64,000 nt of DNA, taken from the NCBI RefSeq assembly GCF_006352065.1, contig NZ_CP040915.1:496001-560000 (forward strand), written 5' to 3'. Source of the DNA: Georgenia yuyongxinii (GTDB lineage Bacteria; Actinomycetota; Actinomycetes; Actinomycetales; Actinomycetaceae). The position numbers and the translations under genes were made by a program. Below are positions 8,697 through 18,292 of this stretch, piece by piece. A model generated the notes under the pieces. That model made no database searches. It saw only the letters and a list, made by a program, of their open reading frames with translations, and had not been told where the DNA came from. The stretch's first letter is position 1, and each line of letters begins with the position of its first letter.

Positions 8697-9824
8697 CTAC
8701 TGCGACAGGCGCTCGCCGGTCGCGGAGGAGAAGACGTGCTGCTCCCCCTCGCGGATGCGCACGTGGATGAGGTCGCCCTTCATCGGCACGTCGCGCGGGT
8801 CGATCCGGACGATGACCTGGCTCTGGTCCTCGCCAGAGCCCAGGTGCTCGACGAGCTCGCGGGAGCCGTGCAGCTCACCGTAGACGTACGCGTCCGAGCC
8901 CAGCTCCTCCACGAGGTTGACCGAAACCGGGATGGTGCCCGGCTCGGGCGTCGAGACCCGGTCGAGGGACTCGGGGCGGAAGCCGACGATGACCTTGCCG
9001 TCGTCGGCCGAGCTGAGGGCGTCGATCGTGGTGCGGGTCAGCGGCACGCGGGCCTCGCCGAGCACGGCCGCGCCGTCCTGCACATGGAAGTCGCCCAGGT
9101 TCATCGCCGGGGAGCCGATGAAGCCGGCGACGAACACGTTGGCCGGGGTGTCGTACATCTCCCGCGGGGTGCCGACCTGCTGCAGGACGCCGTCCTTGAG
9201 CACCGCGATGCGGTCGCCCATGGTCAGGGCCTCGGTCTGGTCGTGAGTGACGTAGACCGTGGTGACGCCCAGGCGCCGCTGCAGGGAGGCGATCTGGGTG
9301 CGGGTCTGCACGCGCAGCTTCGCGTCGAGGTTGGACAGCGGCTCGTCCATGAGGAACACCCGCGGCTGGCGCACGATCGCGCGGCCCATGGCCACGCGCT
9401 GCCGCTGGCCGCCGGAGAGGGCCTTCGGCTTGCGCTGCAGGTACTCGGTCAGGTCGAGGATCTTCGCCGCCTCCTTGACCCGGTTCTCGATCTCGGCCTT
9501 GGGATTGCCGGCGATCTTCAGGGCGAAGCCCATGTTGTCCGCGACGGACATGTGCGGGTAGAGCGCGTAGTTCTGGAAGACCATGGCGATGTCACGGTCC
9601 TTGGGCTGGACGTCGGTGACGTCCCGGTCGCCGATGAAGATCCGGCCTGCGTTGACGTCCTCGAGACCGGCGAGCATGCGCAGCGAGGTGGACTTCCCGC
9701 AGCCGGACGGGCCGACGAGAACCAGGAACTCGCCGTCGGCGATCTCGAGGTCCAGGGCATCCACCGCGGGACGCTCCTGGCCCGGATACACCCTGGTGGC
9801 TTTGTCGAAGGTGACTGATGCCAT
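8697..9824 (-). CDS. msiK: Sugar ABC transporter ATP-binding protein, UgpC/MsiK type
   Basis: A 375-residue ATPase energising carbohydrate importers at the inner face of the membrane. Walker A GPSGCGKST is at residues 38-46, followed by the signature LSGGQRQRVAMGRAI, Walker B VFLMDEPLSNLD and the switch histidine in VYVTHDQ. A C-terminal TOBE/regulatory region of about 130 residues is typical of MalK/UgpC/MsiK. No permease or binding-protein gene is near, as with Streptomyces MsiK, a shared ATPase for several sugar transporters; that role is inferred. The ATG is preceded by GAGGAG at suitable spacing. Confidence 0.88.
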   Translation of the reverse strand: MASVTFDKATRVYPGQERPAVDALDLEIADGEFLVLVGPSGCGKSTSLRMLAGLEDVNAGRIFIGDRDVTDVQPKDRDIAMVFQNYALYPHMSVADNMGFALKIAGNPKAEIENRVKEAAKILDLTEYLQRKPKALSGGQRQRVAMGRAIVRQPRVFLMDEPLSNLDAKLRVQTRTQIASLQRRLGVTTVYVTHDQTEALTMGDRIAVLKDGVLQQVGTPREMYDTPANVFVAGFIGSPAMNLGDFHVQDGAAVLGEARVPLTRTTIDALSSADDGKVIVGFRPESLDRVSTPEPGTIPVSVNLVEELGSDAYVYGELHGSRELVEHLGSGEDQSQVIVRIDPRDVPMKGDLIHVRIREGEQHVFSSATGERLSQ

Positions 9825-9908
9825 AGAAATGCAACTCCTCCACCGGCAGGTACGTGCCGGACGATCCGTAGTGAAGGTGCCAGGTCGTGTCCGCTCTGAC
9901 ACAGCGGA

Positions 9909-9930
9909 GTCGCGGCACAATGTCCGCGAC
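9909..9930. promoter_or_regulatory. Inverted repeat upstream of the msiK-like gene
   Basis: Perfect 7-bp arms GTCGCGG and CCGCGAC lie around an 8-bp centre, 85 bp upstream of the ATPase start. The position and size fit an operator for a sugar-responsive repressor, but no binding protein can be named. Confidence 0.3.
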
Positions 9931-9960
9931 AACCACCGAGGTCATCTTCGCACAGAAGTG

Positions 9961-11048
9961 TTACGAGAAGGTGTCCAAAGTCCCTTGACGCAGCTGGACC
10001 AGGCGGACGAGCACGGCGGAGAACTCCTCCGGGTCGGTCACGCGGTACGCGGCGGCGCTGTCGCCGTCGCCGATCTTGATGCTCACGTCGCCCTCGCCGA
10101 GGACGGCGAACGCGTCCTCGTCGGTGGTGTCGTCGCCCGCGTAGAGGACGGCGTCGGCGCCGGTCTCCGGCCGCAGCCGCACCAGCGCGTCGCCCTTGGT
10201 CACCTCGAGCACGGCCATCTCCACCACCTCCTTGCCCACGATGACTTGCACGGCCCGGGTGGCCGGGCCGTCGAGCACGGCCTGGGTGAGCCGGGCGGCG
10301 TCGTCCCGGGCGGCCTGCCTGGTGTGCAGGACGGCGGCGGCGGGCTTCTCCTGCACCCAGGCGCCCTCGACGCCGTCGGCGATCTCGTGGGTAAGGCGGA
10401 TCAGCTCCGCGCGCAGCTCGGCCTGGTCGGCGCTGAGCTCGACCGGGCTCGCCTCCAGTGCGCCGGCACCGTCCGGCCCGGCGACGACGGTGCCCCACTG
10501 GGCGCCGTGGCTGCCCACCACCTTCGTGCCGGCGGGCACGTCGGCGAGCGCGACCAGGTCGTTCGCCTCCCGGCCGGAGACGACGGCGACCGTCACCCCG
10601 GCCAGCGCAACCAGGTCCGCGATCGCGGCCGCGGAGGTGGGCAGCATCCGGGACATCTTCGGGTCGAGCACGATCGGGGCGAGCACCCCGTCGAAGTCGA
10701 GCCCCACGAGGATCGTGGGCGCGGCGGCGAACGCACGCAGGGCGGCGTCCAGGCCCTCCTCCAGGTGGGCGGTGAACAGCGGCGCGGCCACGCCCGGGCC
10801 CGGGACGCCGGCGTCGTCCCCGGCCACCTCGGGTGCGCCCGCGTCGTCCCCGGCCACCTCGGGTGCGCCCGCGTCGTCCCCGGCCACCTCGGGTGCGCCC
10901 GCGTCGTCCCCGGCCACCTCGGCGGCTCCGCCGTCATCCGTGGCGTGCCCCGGAGCGTTGCCGCTTCGCGTCCCGTTCACCGGGCTGGGGGCGTCGACGG
11001 GGTTGTCCGCGCGGTGGCGGGGCGTGGTGGGGCGCTGGTCGTCGGCGC

Positions 11049-11052
<4 letters not shown>
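9961..11052 (-). CDS. otsB: Trehalose-6-phosphate phosphatase OtsB
   Basis: HAD-superfamily phosphatase that removes phosphate from trehalose-6-phosphate made by OtsA. HAD motif 1 is DFDGVLAP (nucleophile and acid/base aspartates), motif 2 includes VVSGR, and the C-terminal motif is YAGDDTTDEDAF. The protein is 363 residues, longer than a typical OtsB, because residues 1-90 form an acidic, Ala/Pro-rich tail with repeated DDAGAPEVAG units. The ATG overlaps the otsA stop (ATGA), so the two are translationally coupled. The frame stays open far upstream, but that stretch is antisense-like noise within otsA. Confidence 0.92.
10811..10920. repeat. 30-bp tandem repeat inside otsB
   Basis: Three identical 30-bp units and a 20-bp fourth unit run head to tail. 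Each unit encodes DDAGAPEVAG in the N-terminal tail of OtsB. The unit is a multiple of three, so copy changes lengthen or shorten the tail without breaking the frame. Confidence 0.95.
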
Positions 11053-12482
<1,430 letters not shown>

Positions 12483-12595
12483 GCGGTGCTTCGACTCCTT
12501 CAGTGGCCTGCCAGCCACGCTACCGGGGTCGGTGGCGAGGCGCGTCTTGGTGTGACGCCGGTCTCGCGCCGCCCCAGCAAAGTAGGTTGTCATTC

Positions 12596-13399
12596 GTGAC
12601 GGGCGACGGTGAGCAGCGCGAGGTGGGCGGGTACCGCCTCCTGCGTCGCATCGGCGCAGGCGGGATGGGCACTGTCCACGAGGCGGTCGACGCCGACGGG
12701 CGCCGGGTGGCGCTAAAGCTTCTCCACCCCCACATCGGCGCCGACCCGCAGGCCCGCAAGCGACTCTCCCGCGAGGTCGCGCTGCTGCACCGGGTGCGCG
12801 AGGCCGGCGTGGCTCGCGTGCTCGACGCCGAGGTCGAGGACGCCGAGGCGTTCGTCGTCACCGAGCTCATCGAGGGCCCCACCCTGGAGGAGGACGTGGC
12901 CGAGGACGGCCCCTTCACCCCCTCCGAGCTCTCCACCCTCGCCCACGGCCTCGCCGACGCGCTGCGCGCCATCCACGCCGTGGGCGTCGTGCACCGCGAC
13001 TTCAAGCCCGGCAACGTCATGATGAGCGAGCACGGCCCGGTGATCATCGACTTCGGTATCGCCCAGGTGGCCGACGACGCCCGTCTCACTCAGACCGGGA
13101 TGGTCACCGGCACCCCCGGCTACCTCGACCCCGAGGTCATCGCCGGCGCCGAGCCGTCCCCGGTGTGCGACTGGTGGGGCTGGGCTGCGGTGCTGCTCTT
13201 CGCCGCCACCGGCCGGCCACCGTTCGGGGCGCGGGCCCACCGGTGCCGTGCTCGCCCGGGTCGCCACGGGCCAGGCGGACACCGGGGGCCTCGACCCGGT
13301 CGTCGCCCGGGCCCTGGGGGCGGCCCTCGACCCCGACCCGGCCCAGCGGCTCGGCCCCGACGGGGTGCTCGCCGTCCTCGACGGTCAGTGGGGCGATGA
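12596..13399 (+). CDS. Serine/threonine protein kinase, catalytic part (5' part of a frameshifted gene)
   Basis: Hanks-type kinase: glycine loop GAGGMGTV (around 20-26), Lys41 in VALKLL, catalytic HRDFKPGN (133-140) and DFG at 152-154, then the GTPGYLDPE activation segment. After PPFG (about residue 211) the frame turns into Arg/Pro-rich nonsense, while the expected continuation GRGPTGAVLARV appears in the next frame. Removing one G from the GGGG run at 13226-13229 joins the two parts into a 681-residue protein. GTG 12596 sits 7 nt behind TAGGTT, so the mRNA is probably leaderless. It could be a true mutation or an assembly error. Confidence 0.8.
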   Translation: MTGDGEQREVGGYRLLRRIGAGGMGTVHEAVDADGRRVALKLLHPHIGADPQARKRLSREVALLHRVREAGVARVLDAEVEDAEAFVVTELIEGPTLEEDVAEDGPFTPSELSTLAHGLADALRAIHAVGVVHRDFKPGNVMMSEHGPVIIDFGIAQVADDARLTQTGMVTGTPGYLDPEVIAGAEPSPVCDWWGWAAVLLFAATGRPPFGARAHRCRARPGRHGPGGHRGPRPGRRPGPGGGPRPRPGPAARPRRGARRPRRSVGR

Positions 13400-14642
13400 C
13401 AAGCTCACTCGGGTGCTCGGCATGGCCGGGTTAGCCGGCTCCACAGTTGCCGGTGCCGGTGCCGGTGCCGGTGCCGGTGCCGGTGCCGGTGCCGGTGCGG
13501 GCGGTGCCGTGGCGGGTGGCGCAGCCACCAGGGCAATGCCGGACGGCGGTCCCCGCCTCCCAGCCGTCTCTCCCTTCGAGGACGGCACCCGCGCCGCGGG
13601 ACCCAGCGCCGCGGGACCCAGCGCCGCGACGGCGGTGCCGCAGGAGGCGGCCGGCTCTCGCTCGGCCCCGGTCGGCGAGCCGCCGACCCGTGCGATCCCC
13701 GTCGAGCCGCAGACGCGGGCGTACCCGGCGGAGCCCGCCACGCGCACGTTCCCGGTAGAGCCCGCCACCCGGGCGCTGCCGCTCGAGCCCGCCACCCAGA
13801 CGATGCCGGCCCAGCCGCCGCGGATGCCGGAGTCCTACCCACCGCGGCAGGGCGGACCGGTCGGCCACCCCCGGCAGGACGTGATGGGTTCCGGGTATCC
13901 CCCGACCGAGGCAGGCACGGGTTACCCCGGCAATCAGGTCGACCGAGGGCTGCCCATGGGCCCCGGCCACCCCGGCGGCTACGGCGCCGAGCCCTTCCCC
14001 GGCCGGCCCGGCGGGGACATCCAGCCCTACCCGGGCCAGCCCGGCTTCCAGGAGCCACCACCGGCGTGGGCGTTCCCGGCACGGCGCCGCACGCTGGTGG
14101 TCGGCGCCGTGGGCCTTGGTGTCAGCGCGGTGGCCACCGCCTTTCCGGGAGCCTTCCTGGTGGTCGTCGCGGCGTTGCTGGTGCTCACCGCGACCACGGG
14201 CTGGGCGGGCCGCTCGCGGCGCGCGTCGCGCCTGCGCCGCGGGGTCCGGCAGGGCGATGACGCGCGCATGCTCGCCGGCCTGCCCTGGCACCTGGTGCGC
14301 GGCGTCCTCAGCAGCCTGCCCGGCGCGCTCATCGGCGTCACCGTCGGCGCCGCGACCTGGTGGATCCTCACCGCGCTCGGCGACCCGCGGCTGGTCGAGC
14401 CGATCGTGCTCTGGGCCGCCGCGCTCCTTGCCCTGCTTGCCGCCTGGTTCGCCCCCGGCGGTCGCGCGGCACGCGACGGGGCACGCGCGATGGTGGAGGT
14501 GCTCACCCCGACGCGTGGCTTCCGCGCCCTGCTGGTGGTGCTGGTGCTTCTGGTGGCCGTCGTGCTGGTGGCGCAGACGGTCTTGGTGGCCCCGGCGCCG
14601 CCGAGCTGGTCGCCCCTCCCCGGGCCGCCCTTCGGCTTCTGA
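13248..14642 (+). CDS. Ser/Thr kinase, linker and membrane part (3' part of a frameshifted gene)
   Basis: This frame continues the kinase C-lobe (LARVATGQAD..., ending GPDGVLAVLDGQW) and would join the upstream part if one base were removed near 13228. Next come an Ala-Gly repeat encoded by eight GCCGGT hexamers, a long Pro-rich linker with degenerate units such as PATRTFPVE, and a C-terminal region with four to five hydrophobic segments (from about 14085) interrupted by an Arg-rich loop. There are no PASTA repeats. The joined protein would be a receptor-like or membrane-anchored kinase of unknown signal. Read alone, this part lacks ATP-binding and catalytic motifs. Confidence 0.75.
   Translation: MLARVATGQADTGGLDPVVARALGAALDPDPAQRLGPDGVLAVLDGQWGDDKLTRVLGMAGLAGSTVAGAGAGAGAGAGAGAGAGGAVAGGAATRAMPDGGPRLPAVSPFEDGTRAAGPSAAGPSAATAVPQEAAGSRSAPVGEPPTRAIPVEPQTRAYPAEPATRTFPVEPATRALPLEPATQTMPAQPPRMPESYPPRQGGPVGHPRQDVMGSGYPPTEAGTGYPGNQVDRGLPMGPGHPGGYGAEPFPGRPGGDIQPYPGQPGFQEPPPAWAFPARRRTLVVGAVGLGVSAVATAFPGAFLVVVAALLVLTATTGWAGRSRRASRLRRGVRQGDDARMLAGLPWHLVRGVLSSLPGALIGVTVGAATWWILTALGDPRLVEPIVLWAAALLALLAAWFAPGGRAARDGARAMVEVLTPTRGFRALLVVLVLLVAVVLVAQTVLVAPAPPSWSPLPGPPFGF
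13449..13496. repeat. (GCCGGT)8 hexanucleotide microsatellite
   Basis: Eight perfect GCCGGT units encode (Ala-Gly)8 just behind the kinase domain. Gain or loss of units would change linker length but keep the frame. Confidence 0.95.
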
Positions 14643-14742
14643 CGCCCTGCCGGTCCCGGGCACGGTCCCGCACCGCCTCCAGAAGCGAACCTAGACTGAA
14701 CAACGGACGCGGACAGTCCGCTGTTTGGAGGAGGCAGGCGCC

Positions 14743-15765
14743 ATGCGCATCGGTCTGATCACGGGCGGCGGCGACTGCGCCGGGCTCAACGCGGCCATCC
14801 GCGCCGTCGTCAAGCACGCCGTCGGCACGTACGGCCACTCGGTGATCGGGTTCCGCAACGGGTGGAAGGGCGTGGCGGAGGGGGACATCGTGCCGCTCAC
14901 CCGCCAGCACATCCGCGGCGTGCTGCCACTCGGCGGCACGCTTCTCGGCACCGCGCGCTACCACCCGCACGAGGCGAACGGGCTCGACGCCGTCCAGACC
15001 ACCCTGGAAGCCGAGCGCATCGACGCGCTCATCTGCATCGGGGGCGACGGCACGCTGCACGCCGCCAGCAAGGTGGCGGAGCGGGGCATCAACGTCATCG
15101 GCATCCCGAAGACCATCGACAACGACGTAGCGGGCACGGACGCATCCATCGGCTTCCACACGGCTGTGCACGTGGCCACCGAGGCGATCGACCGGCTGCA
15201 CACCACCGCCGAGTCGCACAACCGCGTCATGGTCGTGGAGGTCATGGGCCGCCACGCCGGCTGGATCGCGGTCAATGCCGGCATCGCGGGCGGCGCCGAG
15301 CTCGTGCTCGCCCCGGAATCGCCGTTCGACATGGACAAGGTGGAGCGCTTCCTGCGCCACCGGCACCGCGCGCACGCGTCGTTCTCCATCGTCGTCGTGG
15401 CCGAAGGAGCGGTGCCGAAGGAGGGTACCTCCATGCAGTTCGAGGTGGAGCTTGGCCGGTACGGGGAGATCGTGGCCGGGACGACCGGCGGACGCGTGGC
15501 CTCGGAGATCGCCTCCCGCACCGGCTTCGACACGCGGGTGACCGTGCTCGGACACATCCAACGCGGCGGCACTCCGCTGCCGGCCGACCGGATTCTCGGC
15601 TCCCGCTTCGGGCACGCCGCCGTCGAGGCCCTCCAGACCGGGCGCAGCGATGTCATGACGGCGCTGCGCGGCGAGCAGGTGGAGCTGGTGCCGCTCGCCG
15701 AAGTGGCCGGGCAGGTGAAGTACGTGCCGGCGGATCTGCTGGCCGTGGTGAACGCGCTGGCCTAG
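14743..15765 (+). CDS. pfkA: 6-phosphofructokinase (ATP- or PPi-dependent)
   Basis: Phosphorylates fructose-6-phosphate in glycolysis. The 340 residues have the N-terminal GGGDCAGLNAAIR, the donor loop GGDGT (Gly103), the catalytic PKTIDNDV (Asp126, Asp128), substrate-site MGRHAGW and GHIQRGGTP. Gly103 is what ATP enzymes carry at this place, whereas Lys123 is what PPi enzymes carry. This mixed pair is known from the actinobacterial group containing both the Amycolatopsis PPi-PFK and the Streptomyces ATP-PFK, so the phosphoryl donor cannot be read from sequence. GGAGGAGG lies 8 nt before the ATG. Confidence 0.92.
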   Translation: MRIGLITGGGDCAGLNAAIRAVVKHAVGTYGHSVIGFRNGWKGVAEGDIVPLTRQHIRGVLPLGGTLLGTARYHPHEANGLDAVQTTLEAERIDALICIGGDGTLHAASKVAERGINVIGIPKTIDNDVAGTDASIGFHTAVHVATEAIDRLHTTAESHNRVMVVEVMGRHAGWIAVNAGIAGGAELVLAPESPFDMDKVERFLRHRHRAHASFSIVVVAEGAVPKEGTSMQFEVELGRYGEIVAGTTGGRVASEIASRTGFDTRVTVLGHIQRGGTPLPADRILGSRFGHAAVEALQTGRSDVMTALRGEQVELVPLAEVAGQVKYVPADLLAVVNALA

Positions 15766-15786
15766 CGGCCCCCGTACCCTGGGACG

Positions 15787-16272
15787 GTGCGTGTGCGAAC
15801 CGATCGGTGGCGGCTGGGGGCCGTGCTGGCCGTCGCCGCGTGCACACCGCTCCTGCTGGCCCTGCTGACCGGCGCCGCCAGCCTGCACTGCGTGCCGGTC
15901 GGCGGCGGGTGGGCCCAGGCCGGGCTGCGCCTGGCGCTGCTCAGCCCGGACGAGGCCTGCCCGTACGGCTCCCTCGCCGTGGGCGCCACGGCAGGTCAGG
16001 CGCTGACGGTCGTCGTCGCCGTGGCCGTGCCCACCCTTCTCGCACACCTCGGCCTGCTCACCGGCCTAGCCGGCGTGGTCGGCGCGGCCCGGGCCGTCGT
16101 CGTCGCCCTGGCCCTCCGGCTCCTGGGGGCATTCCGTTCCCACGGATCGAGTGTGGTGGTCCCGGCAGCACGCCTCGCCGTCGCCCATGACGTGGTCCTC
16201 CCCGACCCGGCGGACACCCGGCGCAGTCCGCACCGGCGCGGGCCGCCGTCGCCGGTCGGCGCCCTGGGCTGA
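15787..16272 (+). CDS. Hypothetical small membrane protein
   Basis: I do not recognise this 161-residue protein. It has an N-terminal hydrophobic segment (about 10-30), a short extracytoplasmic-like loop with two cysteines in a possible disulfide arrangement (LHCVPVGGG and DEACPYGS), and two more hydrophobic segments between 62 and 115. A hydrophilic Arg/Pro tail follows. The GTG start is 8 nt behind a TACCCT box (15773-15778), consistent with a leaderless mRNA. Coding bias is like its neighbours. Confidence 0.6.
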   Translation: MRVRTDRWRLGAVLAVAACTPLLLALLTGAASLHCVPVGGGWAQAGLRLALLSPDEACPYGSLAVGATAGQALTVVVAVAVPTLLAHLGLLTGLAGVVGAARAVVVALALRLLGAFRSHGSSVVVPAARLAVAHDVVLPDPADTRRSPHRRGPPSPVGALG

Positions 16273-16347
16273 GCGGCCCCGCCCCACCAGGACGCACCTG
16301 CCGGCACCGGCACCACCCACGTCACGACCAAACGACAGGAACCACCG

Positions 16348-17121
16348 ATGTCCACCAACATGCCCAAGGCCCAGCGGCGCGAGGCCGCCCGCGAGGAGGC
16401 CCGCAAGCTCCGCGACGCGCAGGCCGCCCGCGAGAAGCGCAACCGCAACCTGCTGATCGGCGGGGTGATCGCGCTCATCGTGATCGTCGCGATCGCCGTC
16501 TTCGCCATCGTGCGCGAGGGCAACAAGCCCGCCATCGAGAACGTCGCGGTCGTCCCCGCGAACACCACCCTCGAGAACGGCGGCGTCTCCCTCGGTGCGG
16601 ACCTCGTGGCCGGCACGGCGAACGAGGGTGCGCCGGTGATCGACGTCTACCTCGACTTCACCTGCCCGCACTGCGCCACCTTCGAGGAGGTCAACGGGGA
16701 GGCGATCGACGAGCTCGTCGCCGCCGGCGAGGCCACCGTGGTCTACCACCCGATGCCCTGGCTCTCCGAGCCGGACTGGACCAACTTCTCCGCCCGCGCC
16801 ACGAACGCCGTCGCGGTGGTCGCCGACCAGGCGCCTGAGGCCTACAACGCCTTCCAGCGCGGGCTGTTCGAGCTCTTCGCCGGGGCAGCCGGCACGGAGC
16901 CGACCGACGAGCAGATCGCCACCACCGCTGTCGAGGCCGGCGTGCCGCAGGAGGTGGCCGACACCTTCACCGACCGCGAGTTCATCGAGTGGGGCGTCGC
17001 CGCCCGCGAGCAGTTCCAGAAGGACGGCTACCGCGGCACCCCCACGGTCCTGATCGACGGCAAGGAGTTCGAGGGCTGGACCGAGCCCGGCGGGCTCGCC
17101 GAGGCGGTTAACGCGGCCTGA
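16348..17121 (+). CDS. Membrane-anchored DsbA-like thioredoxin-fold protein
   Basis: The 257-residue protein has a short basic cytosolic N-terminus, one transmembrane helix (about 35-54) and an extracytoplasmic thioredoxin fold. The active site is CPHC in FTCPHCATF, and the cis-proline loop is RGTPTVLIDG. This matches the DsbA/DSBA-like group used in actinobacteria for disulfide formation in exported proteins; oxidase versus isomerase role cannot be told. The N-terminal helix rich in Arg/Glu/Ala is a common feature of the group. AGGAACC precedes the ATG. It stands alone upstream of tRNA-Thr. Confidence 0.85.
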   Translation: MSTNMPKAQRREAAREEARKLRDAQAAREKRNRNLLIGGVIALIVIVAIAVFAIVREGNKPAIENVAVVPANTTLENGGVSLGADLVAGTANEGAPVIDVYLDFTCPHCATFEEVNGEAIDELVAAGEATVVYHPMPWLSEPDWTNFSARATNAVAVVADQAPEAYNAFQRGLFELFAGAAGTEPTDEQIATTAVEAGVPQEVADTFTDREFIEWGVAAREQFQKDGYRGTPTVLIDGKEFEGWTEPGGLAEAVNAA

Positions 17122-17208
17122 TGCGCTGACCACGGCGGGGCGATGTCCCGCCGACCGGCCGGTGACGAGGCTGCCGCGCAGTTCGTGGCAGACTCGTCCC
17201 CGGCCCTC

Positions 17209-17284
17209 GCCGCCTTAGCTCAGCTGGTAGAGCACCCGCCTTGTAAGCGGACGGTCGTCGGTTCGATTCCGACAGGCGGCTCCA
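17209..17284 (+). tRNA. tRNA-Thr (anticodon TGT)
   Basis: A complete cloverleaf: 7-bp acceptor stem GCCGCCT/AGGCGGC, D-arm GCTC...GAGC, anticodon loop CTTGTAA with TGT, T-arm GTCGG TTCGATT CCGAC, and an encoded CCA at 17282-17284. The top pair of the anticodon stem is a C-A mismatch. It reads ACA codons, rare in this GC-rich genome. Confidence 0.95.
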
Positions 17285-17324
17285 TCTCAATGCAGCGTTC
17301 CGCCCCCCGACGACGTCGGGGCGC

Positions 17325-18185
17325 TCACTCGCCCGCGGCCACCCGTGCCAGCCGCTCGCGGTCCAGGATCGCCGTCCAGCGCCGGCCCGAGTCGATGACG
17401 CCGTCCTTGCGGAGCCTGCTCATCACCCGTGAGACGGACTCCGGCGTCGACGCGGTCATCCCCGCCAGGTCCGCACGGCTGAGCGGCAGCTGGAGGAGGG
17501 TGCCGCCGTCGCCCGCGCGCTCCTGACCGAGCTTGTCCGCCAGCCGCAAGAGCGTGGCCGCCACCCGTTGCGACACCGACCCGCTCATCCGATCCCCGAC
17601 GGCGGAGCGTGCCCGGGCGAGCCGGGCCGCGACGTCGTCGAGCACGCGCAGGGCCACCTGGGGGTGCTCGGTGAGCACGGACCGGAACGCCGCCGGGTCG
17701 ATGCGCAACGCGCAGGAGGTGGTGAGCGCCTCGGCGGTCTCGGGGTAGGTGGGCTCGCCAAGGGTGGAGAGCGTGCCGAAGAGGTCCCCGGGGGTGAGCA
17801 GGTCCGTGATGACCGTGGTGCCGTCCGCCGTCGGCTGGGAGACCTTCACACGGCCGGCCGCCAGGACGTAGAGATGGTCGGCGGGCTCGCCGGCGCGGTA
17901 GAGCGGGTCGCCCTCGCCCCAGGACAGGGACACCATGCGGCGGTCGATGTCGTCCAGCTCGGTCTCGGACAGGCCCGCGAAGTACCCGACCTGCCCGAGC
18001 ACCTGCATCCGGACCGGGCGGGGGCACGCGTGCGGCTGCGCGCACGTGCTCCGCAACGGGATGTGGCGCCGCGCCGGGCGCACGGCGGGCGCTTCCGCCG
18101 TCTCGCGCGCGCCCCGCACGGCCGCGTGCGCCGTCGTCCCCGCCTGGTCTGAACCCACGAATGCCTCCGTCTCTCGCTCGACCAT
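17325..18185 (-). CDS. Crp/Fnr-family transcriptional regulator
   Basis: The 286 residues comprise a long N-terminal extension, a cyclic-nucleotide-binding-type beta barrel (about 65-170), a dimer helix and a winged HTH (about 205-240). The recognition helix reads PESVSRVMSRL with the E-x2-SR pattern that in FNR contacts TTGAT-type half sites. Cys48, Cys54 and Cys158 could bind a redox cofactor, but the four-cysteine FNR pattern is absent. A TTGAC-N4-GTCAT box lies 19 bp before its start and faces the divergent metallochaperone gene; a second copy precedes the P-type ATPase. It probably controls both and perhaps itself. Confidence 0.88.
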   Translation of the reverse strand: MVERETEAFVGSDQAGTTAHAAVRGARETAEAPAVRPARRHIPLRSTCAQPHACPRPVRMQVLGQVGYFAGLSETELDDIDRRMVSLSWGEGDPLYRAGEPADHLYVLAAGRVKVSQPTADGTTVITDLLTPGDLFGTLSTLGEPTYPETAEALTTSCALRIDPAAFRSVLTEHPQVALRVLDDVAARLARARSAVGDRMSGSVSQRVAATLLRLADKLGQERAGDGGTLLQLPLSRADLAGMTASTPESVSRVMSRLRKDGVIDSGRRWTAILDRERLARVAAGE

Positions 18186-18203
18186 ACGGCGAATCGCGGT
18201 TGA

Positions 18204-18255
18204 TTGACGGCCGTCATGTTCGTTATCCGGCGCTGCTCGTAACGTCGATATCAGC
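18204..18255 (+). promoter_or_regulatory. FNR-like box and promoter of the HMA chaperone gene
   Basis: The palindrome TGACGGCCGTCA (18205-18216) sits inside TTGAC-N4-GTCAT. The -10-like TAACGT begins 35 bp after the palindrome start and is followed by CGATATCAGC. The same arrangement, with the same spacing, precedes the P-type ATPase. If transcription starts about 7 nt after the -10 box, the palindrome centre is near -41.5, the class II activator position. Confidence 0.7.
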
Positions 18256-18292
18256 ACCCGAAGACGGGTGAAAAATCGAGAGAGGACACACC

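Noticed and set aside
10811-10920. Possible CRISPR array
   Set aside because: Units are contiguous 30-bp tandem copies without spacers and are in frame within otsB.
12483-12593. Upstream start of OtsA at 12593
   Set aside because: It would leave no promoter space for the divergent kinase gene and adds sequence unlike the family; the ATG at 12482 has its own AAGGAG.
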